NCBI RefSeq assembly: GCF_046293215.1 | Contig: NZ_JBKBPI010000005.1 | Location: 110,321-174,320 of the forward strand | Direction: 5' to 3' | Length of the DNA stretch: 64,000 nucleotides | From: Microcella sp046293215 | GTDB taxonomy: Bacteria > Actinomycetota > Actinomycetes > Actinomycetales > Microbacteriaceae | In this document: positions 27,107 to 35,231 of the stretch, in pieces | Layout of the letters: each line of letters begins with the position of its first letter | Numbering within the stretch: position 1 is the first letter of the stretch | Position numbers and translations under genes: made by a program | Notes under the pieces: generated by a model | Seen by the model: the letters and a program-made list of their open reading frames with translations, nothing else | Databases searched by the model: none | Told to the model about the DNA's origin: nothing

Positions 27107-30028
27107 ATGATCGTCGTCCTCCTGACGCTCGCGCTCAGCCCCATCGCCATCGCATACCTGGCGCGGCATATCGGGTCGCGGGTCTTCTTCCTCGCGTCCG
27201 CGGTCGCCCTTGCCGCGTTCATCCACGCCCTCACTCTCTCGCCGGCCGTGCTCGCTGGCGGCGATGCCGTGCCGGTCGAGCGGGTGCCCTGGATTCCCCA
27301 GCTGCAGTTGACGCTCGATCTACGCATGGACCCGCTGTCGTGGCTGCTGACGCTTATCGTGACGGGAATCGGGGCGCTGGTGCTGCTGTACTGCGCCAGC
27401 TACTTTCGGCGCAATGACCCCACGGTGGGCCGATTCGCCGCCGTGCTGCTCGCCTTCGTGGGTGCGATGTACGGCCTCGTTGTCGCCGACGACGTCTACC
27501 TCTTGTTCGTGATGTGGGAGGCCACGAGCGTCTTCTCATACCTCCTGATCGGTCACTACACGGGTCGACGGGCCAGCCGTGGTGCCGCGCTCGAGGCCCT
27601 CATCGTCACGACCTTCGGCGGGCTCATCATGCTGGTCGGACTCGTTCTGCTGGCCGTGCAGGCGGGGTCCTCGAGCATCCCCGTGATCCTCGCCACCACC
27701 CCGTCTGGTGCCCTGACGACCACCGCCGTCTTCCTGGTGCTGGCCGGCGCCCTGTCGAAGTCGGCGATCTTCCCTCTGCACTTCTGGTTGCCAGGAGCCA
27801 TGGCGGCGCCGACGCCCGTGAGCGCGTACCTGCACGCCGCCGCCATGGTGAAGGCCGGCGTGTTCCTCATCGCGCGGCTCGCACCGGCCTTCGCCGAGGT
27901 GCCGGGCTGGCGCATCGTGCTCGTCAGTCTCGGACTCGCGACGATGCTGCTGGGGGGCTGGGCAGCGCTGCGTCAGACTGACCTCAAGTTGCTGCTCGCC
28001 TACGGCACGGTCAGTCAGCTCGGCCTGCTCGTCGTCATCACCGGGTACGGAACGCGCGACACGGCGCTTGGAGCCGCTGCGCTCCTGCTCGGGCACGCCC
28101 TGTTCAAGTCGAGCCTGTTCCTCGTGGTCGGCATCATCGACCGAGCGACAAAGACCCGAGATCTCCGCGAACTGTCGGGGCTCGGGCGACGACTGCCCTG
28201 GCTCGCAACGGTCGCGACCATTTCGGCGGCATCGATGGCCGGGATCCCGCCGCTGTTTGGCTTCGTTGCCAAGGAGGCAACTGTGCACGGGCTGCTCGGC
28301 GCGGCCGGCACGGGTGATCTGCTCGCCCTCATCGCCGTTGTCGGTGTCGTCGCTGGCTCGGCGCTGACGGTCGCCTATTCGGCGCGATTCATCTGGGGCG
28401 CCTTCGCCCGCAAAGCCGACGTCGATGACAGTGCCGTGCCCGTGCGCTCCATTCCGTTCGCCACCGTCGCTCCCACCGTGCTCGCCTCCGTCTCGCTCGC
28501 ACTCGGTCCGCTCGCCGGGCTCGCCTACGTCGCCCTCCGCGAGGTGGCCGCGCCGTACCCGCGGGTGGGGGGCGAGTACGAGTACACGCTCGCCCTCTGG
28601 CACGGCTTTGGCGCCGACCTCTACCTCACCATCGTCTCCGTGGTGATCGGCACGGGGCTGTTCCTGTCCCGCCCGCTCATCGCGCGCATCCAGGGTCGCC
28701 TCCGCAGCCCGATCGACGCCTCCGAAACCTACTGGCGCTCGATGGGCGGCATCGACCGCATCGCGAACCGGGTGACGACGCTGACCCAGCGAGGCTCGCT
28801 CCCGTTCTACCTGGCGGTGATTCTCTCCGTTTTCGTCGGAAGCACGGTCGCCGCCCTGTTCGCCGCGCGCACCTGGCCGACCGAGTTCCGCTGGTGGGAC
28901 ACGCCAGCGCAGGTCGCGGTTGGCGTCGTCATGATCGGCGCGGCGATTGCGGCCACACGCGCCGAAAAGCGCTTCGCGGCCCTCATCGTCGTCGGGGTCA
29001 CCGGCTTCGGGATGACCGCTCTCTTCGCCATGGGTGGCGCACCCGACCTCGCCATCACCCAGGCACTCGTCGAAATCGTCACGCTGATCGCCTTCGTCCT
29101 CGTCTTGCGCCGACTGCCGGCCCGGCTGGGCGATCGGCACGGCAGTAGCCACAAGGTGCTGCGGGCAATCATCGGCATCTCCGTCGGCGCGGTCATGGCC
29201 GTTGTGGCACTGGTCGCGGCGGCGAGCCGCACCGACGACCCCGTCTCGGTGGCCTGGCCCGCGCTGGCCACCGTGATCGGCCACGGCGCGAACGTCGTCA
29301 ACGTGGCCCTCGTCGACCTGCGCGCGTGGGACACCATGGGCGAACTCGCCGTCGTGATCGCGGCCGCCACGGGCGTCGCGAGCCTGCTGTTCTTGCGGGG
29401 TCGCACCGACGTGCTTCCGCGCGTTCCCCGCGGGCAACTCGAGCGCACGGTCCGCGATCGACTCGAGGGCGGCAGCGATGCCCCGCAGCGCAGTGCCTGG
29501 ATTCTGGCGGGCCTCACGCTTGATCCGCGCAACCGCTCGATTTTGCTCGAGGTCGTGGTTCGGCTGATCTTCCACGCGGTCATCGTGCTGTCGATCTACC
29601 TGCTCTTCGCCGGCCACAACCTGCCGGGCGGAGGTTTCGCGGGCGGCCTCGTCGCGGGGCTCGCGCTCGTCGCGCGGTACCTCGCTGGCGGGCGCTACGA
29701 GCTCGGTGCCGCCGCCCCGTTCAGCGCCGGCGCCCTCCTCGGGTCGGGCATCCTGATCGCCACCGTGTCGGCGCTCGCCCCGCTGTTCTTCGGCGCCGAC
29801 GTCATGACGACGACGTACGTCGAGGGCGAACTGTGGTTGCTCGGCGAGGTCGAGTTCGTCACCTCGACGATCTTCGACATCGGTGTGTACCTCGTCGTCG
29901 TCGGTCTCGTCCTCGACGTGCTGCGAAGCCTCGGCGCTGAAGTCGATCGTCAGGGCAGTCGCGGGGGCCTCACCGCGGGCGGCGATGTGACGACCGCGTC
30001 GCTGCCGCAGATCGGCGGTGGCCGGTGA
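27107..30028 (+). CDS. mrpA: Na+/H+ antiporter subunit A fused to MrpB
   Basis: 973 residues and more than 20 membrane segments. The first ~500 residues match the NuoL/ND5-like proton channel (MWEATSVFSYLLIGHYTGRR, LSKSAIFPLHFWLPGAMAAPTPVSAYLHAAAMVKAG). The middle part is the MrpA-specific region, and the last ~130 residues (FHAVIVLSIYLLFAGHNLPGGGFAGGL) are the MrpB domain, which is a separate gene in firmicutes. The Mrp complex exports Na+ in exchange for protons. The ATG is 4 bases after the ribosome site AGGAGG. It overlaps subunit C by 4 bases. Confidence 0.93.
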   Translation: MIVVLLTLALSPIAIAYLARHIGSRVFFLASAVALAAFIHALTLSPAVLAGGDAVPVERVPWIPQLQLTLDLRMDPLSWLLTLIVTGIGALVLLYCASYFRRNDPTVGRFAAVLLAFVGAMYGLVVADDVYLLFVMWEATSVFSYLLIGHYTGRRASRGAALEALIVTTFGGLIMLVGLVLLAVQAGSSSIPVILATTPSGALTTTAVFLVLAGALSKSAIFPLHFWLPGAMAAPTPVSAYLHAAAMVKAGVFLIARLAPAFAEVPGWRIVLVSLGLATMLLGGWAALRQTDLKLLLAYGTVSQLGLLVVITGYGTRDTALGAAALLLGHALFKSSLFLVVGIIDRATKTRDLRELSGLGRRLPWLATVATISAASMAGIPPLFGFVAKEATVHGLLGAAGTGDLLALIAVVGVVAGSALTVAYSARFIWGAFARKADVDDSAVPVRSIPFATVAPTVLASVSLALGPLAGLAYVALREVAAPYPRVGGEYEYTLALWHGFGADLYLTIVSVVIGTGLFLSRPLIARIQGRLRSPIDASETYWRSMGGIDRIANRVTTLTQRGSLPFYLAVILSVFVGSTVAALFAARTWPTEFRWWDTPAQVAVGVVMIGAAIAATRAEKRFAALIVVGVTGFGMTALFAMGGAPDLAITQALVEIVTLIAFVLVLRRLPARLGDRHGSSHKVLRAIIGISVGAVMAVVALVAAASRTDDPVSVAWPALATVIGHGANVVNVALVDLRAWDTMGELAVVIAAATGVASLLFLRGRTDVLPRVPRGQLERTVRDRLEGGSDAPQRSAWILAGLTLDPRNRSILLEVVVRLIFHAVIVLSIYLLFAGHNLPGGGFAGGLVAGLALVARYLAGGRYELGAAAPFSAGALLGSGILIATVSALAPLFFGADVMTTTYVEGELWLLGEVEFVTSTIFDIGVYLVVVGLVLDVLRSLGAEVDRQGSRGGLTAGGDVTTASLPQIGGGR

Positions 30029-30477
30029 GTCTTTCGTTGACCCTGGTGATCGTGATGGCGGCGCTGTTCGCCTGCGGCATCTACCTGATGCTCGAGCGCA
30101 GCCTCACCCGCGTCGTGCTCGGGTTTTTGCTCGTGGGCAACGCCGTCAACCTGTTGATCATCATCATGGCGGGCCCGCAGGGTCTCGCTCCCATCGTCGA
30201 CGATCCGGCAGCCGACCCCGGTCAGTACACCGACCCGCTGCCGCAGGCGCTGCTGCTCACGGCCATCGTGATCACCTTCGGTGTGTCGGCCTTCATGTTG
30301 GCGCTGATCTACCGCAGCTGGCGCCTGGCCAATGCCGATGACGTCGACGACGACGCCGACGACGTCGCACTGCGGGCGGGCCTCGAGACCGTCCCGCTCG
30401 AGGAGACCTCGCCCGACGACTCAACGACGGAGTTCCCCGTGCCCGGTGAGCGCGCGACGGGTCAGGAGGCGCCGTGA
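30025..30477 (+). CDS. mrpC: Na+/H+ antiporter subunit C
   Basis: 150 residues from GTG, with three membrane segments and the NuoK-like pattern LERSLTRVVLGFLLVGNAVNLLI and ALLLTAIVITFGVSAFMLAL. The C-terminal 50 residues are an acidic tail (DVDDDADDVAL...), longer than in many homologues. It overlaps both neighbours by 4 bases, as is typical for a tightly coupled mrp operon. Confidence 0.93.
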   Translation: MSLSLTLVIVMAALFACGIYLMLERSLTRVVLGFLLVGNAVNLLIIIMAGPQGLAPIVDDPAADPGQYTDPLPQALLLTAIVITFGVSAFMLALIYRSWRLANADDVDDDADDVALRAGLETVPLEETSPDDSTTEFPVPGERATGQEAP

Positions 30478-32087
30478 TCGACCTCTTGCCCACCCTCACG
30501 CCGCTTGTGGTGCTCATTCCTCTCATCGCGGCCGGGCTGACCCTCGTCGTTGGCCGGCGCGCCCGCGCGCAGCGGCTCATCGCCCTCGCCGCTCTCGTCG
30601 GCGTGCTCGCGGTCGGCGTCGCGCTGTTGCTCGGTGTCGACGGCACGGGCACCGTCGTCGTCGAGGTCGGAGGGTGGCAGGCGCCCTTTGGCATCGTGCT
30701 GGTCGTCGACCGGCTGAGCGCCCTGATGGTGGTCGTGTCGACCATCGTGCTGCTCGCGGTGCTCGTGTTCTCGATCGGCCAGGGTCTCGCCGACGGCGAC
30801 GACGAGACTCCCGTGTCGATCTATTACCCCACCTACCTGATCTTGACGGCCGGCGTCATGATCGCGTTCATCGCCGGCGACCTGTTCAACCTGTATGTCG
30901 GGTTCGAGGTTCTGCTTGTCGCCAGCTACGTGCTGATCACGCTCGGCGGCACCGAGTCGCGCATTCGCGCGGGGGTCACGTACGTCGTCGTGAGCCTCGT
31001 GTCATCGACGCTGTTTCTCGCCGCGATCGCGATGGTCTACGGGGCGCTTGGCACGGTCAATCTCGCGCAGATCGCGATTCGCATCGTCGACATTCCGCTC
31101 GACACTCAAATCGTGCTGCACGTCATGTTGCTCGTCGCCTTCGGCATCAAGGCGGCCGTGTTTCCGCTGTCGTTCTGGCTGCCCGACAGCTACCCGAGTG
31201 CGCCGGCGCCGGTGACCGCGGCCTTTGCGGGTCTGCTCACGAAGATTGGCGTGTACGCGATCATCCGAGTCGAGACGGTGATCTTCCCCGGGCCAGACCT
31301 CAACCCCGCGCTCATGGTGCTGGCCCTGCTGACGATGGTGGTCGGCGCGCTCGGTGCCGTGGCGCAGGCCGATATCAAGCGAGTGCTCTCGTTCACCCTC
31401 GTGAGCCACATCGGCTACATGATCTTGGGGGTCGCTCTCGGAACCCCGGCGGGTACCGCCGCGGCCGTGTACTACATCGCGCACCACATCATCGTGCAAA
31501 CGACGCTGTTCCTCGCCGCCGGCCTCATCGAGCGCGAGGCCGGATCGACGTCGATCAGCCGCATCGGAGGCTTGCTCGCGAGCGCGCCGCTGGTGGCCCT
31601 GCTGTTCTTCGTGCCGGCCCTGAACCTGGGCGGAATCCCTCCGTTCTCCGGGTTCATCGGCAAGCTCGCGCTCTTCCAAGCCACCGCCGAGCAGGGCGAC
31701 GCCCTCGCCTATGTGCTGATCGGTGCCGGGGCCTTCGTGTCGTTGTTGACGCTCTACGCCCTCGTGCGCATCTGGAACCTCGCCTTCTGGCGCGGCGCCG
31801 ACGAGGTCGAGCGCGGGTCGTCTCGTCTGCTCAAGCACGTCAATGAGGCCCCGCTCAGCACCGCCACGATCTCGGAGGCGCGAACGACGCCGTTCCTCAT
31901 GACGGCGTCGACGACCGCGATGGTCGCGGTGAGCGTCGCGCTCACCGTGTTCGCGGGACCCCTGTACGGCGTAGCTGAGCGTGCGGGCGAGAACCTCGAC
32001 GGGCCCGACCGGTACATCCTCAGCGTGTTCCCGTCGGGGGCAGAGCCCTCGGTAACCGACGTGATCGAGGAGGTGCTCGAGAAATGA
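30474..32087 (+). CDS. mrpD: Na+/H+ antiporter subunit D
   Basis: 537 residues, from GTG, with about 14 membrane segments. It is homologous to NuoN/ND2-type proton channels, with the conserved lysine region FGIKAAVFPLSFWLPDSYPSAPAPVTAAFAGLLTKIG and ALGAVAQADIKRVLSFTLVSHIGY. With MrpA it forms the ion-translocating core. It overlaps subunits C and E by 4 bases each. Confidence 0.94.
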   Translation: MIDLLPTLTPLVVLIPLIAAGLTLVVGRRARAQRLIALAALVGVLAVGVALLLGVDGTGTVVVEVGGWQAPFGIVLVVDRLSALMVVVSTIVLLAVLVFSIGQGLADGDDETPVSIYYPTYLILTAGVMIAFIAGDLFNLYVGFEVLLVASYVLITLGGTESRIRAGVTYVVVSLVSSTLFLAAIAMVYGALGTVNLAQIAIRIVDIPLDTQIVLHVMLLVAFGIKAAVFPLSFWLPDSYPSAPAPVTAAFAGLLTKIGVYAIIRVETVIFPGPDLNPALMVLALLTMVVGALGAVAQADIKRVLSFTLVSHIGYMILGVALGTPAGTAAAVYYIAHHIIVQTTLFLAAGLIEREAGSTSISRIGGLLASAPLVALLFFVPALNLGGIPPFSGFIGKLALFQATAEQGDALAYVLIGAGAFVSLLTLYALVRIWNLAFWRGADEVERGSSRLLKHVNEAPLSTATISEARTTPFLMTASTTAMVAVSVALTVFAGPLYGVAERAGENLDGPDRYILSVFPSGAEPSVTDVIEEVLEK

Positions 32088-32668
32088 CCGACCGCGATTC
32101 CGTGCCCTCTCCGGCGTCTGCCCCGGAGCCGCCCGCCGAGCCGAAGAGTCCCATCACGCTCCTGCAGCTCTCGCCGCTGCTCATCGCGCTGGTCGCTTTC
32201 TGGATGCTGCTGTGGGGCTCGGTCACGCCGCTCACCATCATCACGGGCATCGTCCTTGCCGTCATCGTCACCCGGGTGCTCTACCTGCCGCGGGTCATCC
32301 TTGCCCCGCGCTTCAACCCGTTCTGGTTCCTCGTGTTCCTCGGGGTCTTCTTCGGCCAGTTGGTGGCCGCCTCCTTCCAGGTCGCGTTCCAGGCCGTCTT
32401 CGCCCGCCGCATCCAACGAAACGCCATCATCAAGGTGCAGCTGCGCACCCGGTCGGACTTCATCCTGACCGGCACATCCATCGCCATCTCGCTCGTGCCG
32501 GGTTCGGTCATCCTCGAGGTCGACCGCGAGCACGCGATCCTCTACGTCCACGTGCTCGGAGCCGACAGCGCTGACGACATTGCGCGCGCCAAGTCGAACA
32601 TTCTCGCGACCGAGCGGCGACTGCTGCGCGCGCTCGGCTCGCGAGACGAGTGGGAGGCGGTGCGCTGA
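32084..32668 (+). CDS. mrpE: Na+/H+ antiporter subunit E
   Basis: 194 residues, with two or three N-terminal membrane segments (LLQLSPLLIALVAFWMLLWG) after a proline-rich start, then a cytosolic part with TSIAISLVPGSVILEVDREHAILYVHVLG, the MrpE signature. It is needed for complex assembly. It overlaps mrpD by 4 bases, and its TGA shares one base with the mrpF ATG. Confidence 0.92.
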   Translation: MTDRDSVPSPASAPEPPAEPKSPITLLQLSPLLIALVAFWMLLWGSVTPLTIITGIVLAVIVTRVLYLPRVILAPRFNPFWFLVFLGVFFGQLVAASFQVAFQAVFARRIQRNAIIKVQLRTRSDFILTGTSIAISLVPGSVILEVDREHAILYVHVLGADSADDIARAKSNILATERRLLRALGSRDEWEAVR

Positions 32669-32982
32669 TGGAACTGGCCACGACCGTCCTGCTCTGGATC
32701 GCCGGGGCGATGCTGTCGGCGACCGCGATCATCTGCCTGTGGCGCGTGGTGGTCGGGCCGAGCATCCTCGACCGCATGATCGCCTCGGACGTCATCTTGA
32801 CGACCCTGGTTCTCGTGGTGGGTGCTGAGATGGCCATCAACGGTCACACGCGCACCGTGCCGCTCATGGTGATCCTCGCGGCGACCGCCATCTTCGGCAC
32901 CGTGGCGGTGAGCCGATTCGTCACGCGGCCCGCCGCGCCCTCCGAGGCGCCGGGCGTCACCGGGGCGGAGGAGCGGGCATGA
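32668..32982 (+). CDS. mrpF: Na+/H+ antiporter subunit F
   Basis: 104 residues with three membrane segments. It contains VVGPSILDRMIASDVILT, the MrpF signature with the conserved Asp-Arg. The start at 32668 overlaps the mrpE stop (ATGA-type arrangement); a longer GTG start at 32650 has no support. The C-terminal 20 residues are hydrophilic. Confidence 0.92.
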   Translation: MELATTVLLWIAGAMLSATAIICLWRVVVGPSILDRMIASDVILTTLVLVVGAEMAINGHTRTVPLMVILAATAIFGTVAVSRFVTRPAAPSEAPGVTGAEERA

Positions 32983-33476
32983 TCGACCTCCTCGTGACCG
33001 GAGCGGTGAGCACGGCCGACGCCGAGCCGCTCGACCGCGTGCTCGACCTCATCACCGCGCTGCTGCTCGTGCTCGGCGCGTTTCTGTCGCTGGCCGCCGC
33101 GATCGGTCTCTTGCGCTTTCCTGACGCCCTCGCGCGCTTGCACGCCGCCACGAAGCCGCAGATTCTCGGACTCATCTCGGTCGTGCTTGCGATCGCGGTG
33201 ACGGCGCGAAGCTGGCAGGCGTTGCTGCTGCTGATCCCGGTCGTCGTGCTGCAGATGTTGACGGCGCCGATCGCCGCCCACATGGTGGGGCGCGCGGGGT
33301 ACCGAACCAGCACGTTCGACCCGGCGACGCTCATCGACGATGCGCTCGCTCCCGACCTCGCGGCGGCTCAGCGCGCCTTCCCCGAACCGGCTCCCGAACT
33401 GGGCGGTCGGCGCCTGCCGTCTGACGACGATCAGGCCCGATCACGGCGGGACGATGAGGGGCGCGGCTCACTCTAG
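32979..33476 (+). CDS. mrpG: Na+/H+ antiporter subunit G
   Basis: 165 residues, with three membrane segments and the MrpG motif LLRFPDALARLHAATKPQILGL. A C-terminal tail of about 50 residues is hydrophilic and acidic. It is the last gene of the mrp operon; its TAG stop forms part of the -10-like TAGAAT in front of ilvD. Confidence 0.92.
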   Translation: MIDLLVTGAVSTADAEPLDRVLDLITALLLVLGAFLSLAAAIGLLRFPDALARLHAATKPQILGLISVVLAIAVTARSWQALLLLIPVVVLQMLTAPIAAHMVGRAGYRTSTFDPATLIDDALAPDLAAAQRAFPEPAPELGGRRLPSDDDQARSRRDDEGRGSL

Positions 33477-33486
33477 AATCGGCCTA
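33474..33486 (+). promoter_or_regulatory. Candidate leaderless promoter of ilvD
   Basis: TAGAAT (33474-33479) matches five of six bases of the -10 consensus and ends 6 bases before the ilvD ATG, so transcription would start at the A of the ATG. No good -35 box and no ribosome site are seen. It separates ilvD from the mrp operon although only 9 bases lie between the genes. Confidence 0.5.
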
Positions 33487-35180
33487 TGACTGAGATCGAC
33501 CGCAAGCCCCGTTCCCGCGTTGTTACCGATGGAATCGAGGCCATGACGGCGCGCGGCATGCTCCGCGCCGTGGGTATGGGTGACGACGACTGGGACAAGC
33601 CTCAGGTCGGTATCGCCAGTTCATGGAATGAGATCACGCCCTGCAATCTCTCGCTTGGGCGCCTCGCGCAGGCCGCCAAAGAGGGTGTGCATGCGGGAGG
33701 TGGGTATCCGCTGCAGTTCGGGACAGTCAGTGTCTCCGATGGCATCTCGATGGGGCACGAAGGTATGCACTTCTCGCTCGTGAGTCGCGAGGTCATCGCC
33801 GATAGCGTCGAGACGGTCATGCAGGCCGAAAGGCTTGACGGTTCAGTTCTTCTTGCGGGGTGTGACAAGTCGATCCCGGGAATGCTGATGGCCGCCGCTC
33901 GGCTCGACCTCGCAAGCGTTTTTCTGTACGCCGGTTCCATCGCCCCTGGCTGGGTGAAGCTGAGTGACGGTACAGAAAAGGAAATCACCATCATTGACAG
34001 CTTCGAGGCGGTTGGCGCCGTCCAGGCGGGCACTATGTCGCTGGAAGATGCTCATCGAATCGAGTGCTCGTTCGCGCCCGGCGAAGGAACCTGCGGCGGC
34101 ATGTATACCGCGAACACGATGGCGAGCGTTGCGGAAGCGCTGGGCATGAGTTTGCCGGGCTCGGCGAGCCCCGCGTCAGCTGATCGTCGGCGGGATGTCT
34201 TCGCTCATCGATCGGGAGAAGCGGTCGTCGGAATGCTTGAGCGGGGTCACACAGCCCGCGACATTCTCACGATGGAAGCGTTCGAGAACGCGATTGCTGT
34301 GGGTATGGCGCTCGGCGGCTCGACCAACATCGTTCTGCACCTTCTGGCCATCGCGAATGAGGCGGAAGTTCCTCTGACGCTCGCTGACTTCAACCGAATC
34401 GGCGACAAGGTCCCCCACATTGCCGACGTGAAGCCGTTCGGAAACTACTTGATGAACGATGTCGATCGACAGGGTGGTCTTCCTGTTCTCATGAAGGCGC
34501 TCCTCGATGAGGGTTTGCTTCACGGGGACGCGTTGACGGTGACGGGCAAGACCATGCGCGAGAACCTTGAAGCGCTCAATCCCGCGCCCCTTGACGGCAA
34601 GGTGCTGCGTTCGCTTGACAATCCCTTCCACCAGACAGGCGGCATCACAATCCTGCACGGATCGTTGGCGCCGGAGGGGGCGGTCGTCAAGACCGCTGGG
34701 TTTGATTCGGTGGTCTTTGAGGGGCCAGCTCGCGTGTTCGAGCGTGAGCGTGCCGCGATGGATGCTCTCGCTGCCGGCCAGATCAACAAGGGCGACATCA
34801 TCGTCATTCGCTACGAAGGGCCGAAGGGCGGTCCCGGTATGCGCGAGATGCTGGCGATCACGGCTCGCATCAAGGGCGCGGGGCTCGGAAAAGATGTACT
34901 ACTCTTGACCGACGGTCGATTCTCAGGCGGCACAACCGGACTGTGCATCGGCCACGTAGCTCCCGAAGCAGTAGACGCTGGTCCTATTGCTTTCGTGCGC
35001 GATGGTGATCTCATCCGGGTCGATATCGCTGCTCGCTCCCTCGACCTACTGGTCGACGAAGCCGAGCTGGAGGCGCGCCGCACCGACTGGGCGCCCCTGC
35101 CACCGCGTTATACCCGTGGGGTCCTTGCCAAGTACTCCAAACTGGTGCGCTCCGCCTCTCAGGGCGCCGTGACGGGATAA
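33486..35180 (+). CDS. ilvD: Dihydroxy-acid dehydratase
   Basis: 564 residues. It dehydrates 2,3-dihydroxy-isovalerate and 2,3-dihydroxy-3-methylvalerate to the keto acids of valine and isoleucine. Iron-sulfur ligands are Cys126 (AGCDKS), Cys203 (GTCGGMYTANT) and a further conserved Cys487 (GLCIGHV); ITPCN near the N-terminus is also typical. The coding style is unlike its neighbours: codons ending in A or T (gat, ggt, gtt, ctt, even cta and gta) are common, while mrpG and ilvB use almost only G or C in third position. This suggests replacement by foreign DNA. Its product fits the ilvBNC genes that follow. Confidence 0.96.
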   Translation: MTEIDRKPRSRVVTDGIEAMTARGMLRAVGMGDDDWDKPQVGIASSWNEITPCNLSLGRLAQAAKEGVHAGGGYPLQFGTVSVSDGISMGHEGMHFSLVSREVIADSVETVMQAERLDGSVLLAGCDKSIPGMLMAAARLDLASVFLYAGSIAPGWVKLSDGTEKEITIIDSFEAVGAVQAGTMSLEDAHRIECSFAPGEGTCGGMYTANTMASVAEALGMSLPGSASPASADRRRDVFAHRSGEAVVGMLERGHTARDILTMEAFENAIAVGMALGGSTNIVLHLLAIANEAEVPLTLADFNRIGDKVPHIADVKPFGNYLMNDVDRQGGLPVLMKALLDEGLLHGDALTVTGKTMRENLEALNPAPLDGKVLRSLDNPFHQTGGITILHGSLAPEGAVVKTAGFDSVVFEGPARVFERERAAMDALAAGQINKGDIIVIRYEGPKGGPGMREMLAITARIKGAGLGKDVLLLTDGRFSGGTTGLCIGHVAPEAVDAGPIAFVRDGDLIRVDIAARSLDLLVDEAELEARRTDWAPLPPRYTRGVLAKYSKLVRSASQGAVTG

Positions 35181-35231
35181 CTGCGGGCCGTACATCGCCC
35201 GATCGCCAACCTGTCAGGGAAGCTGATATCC

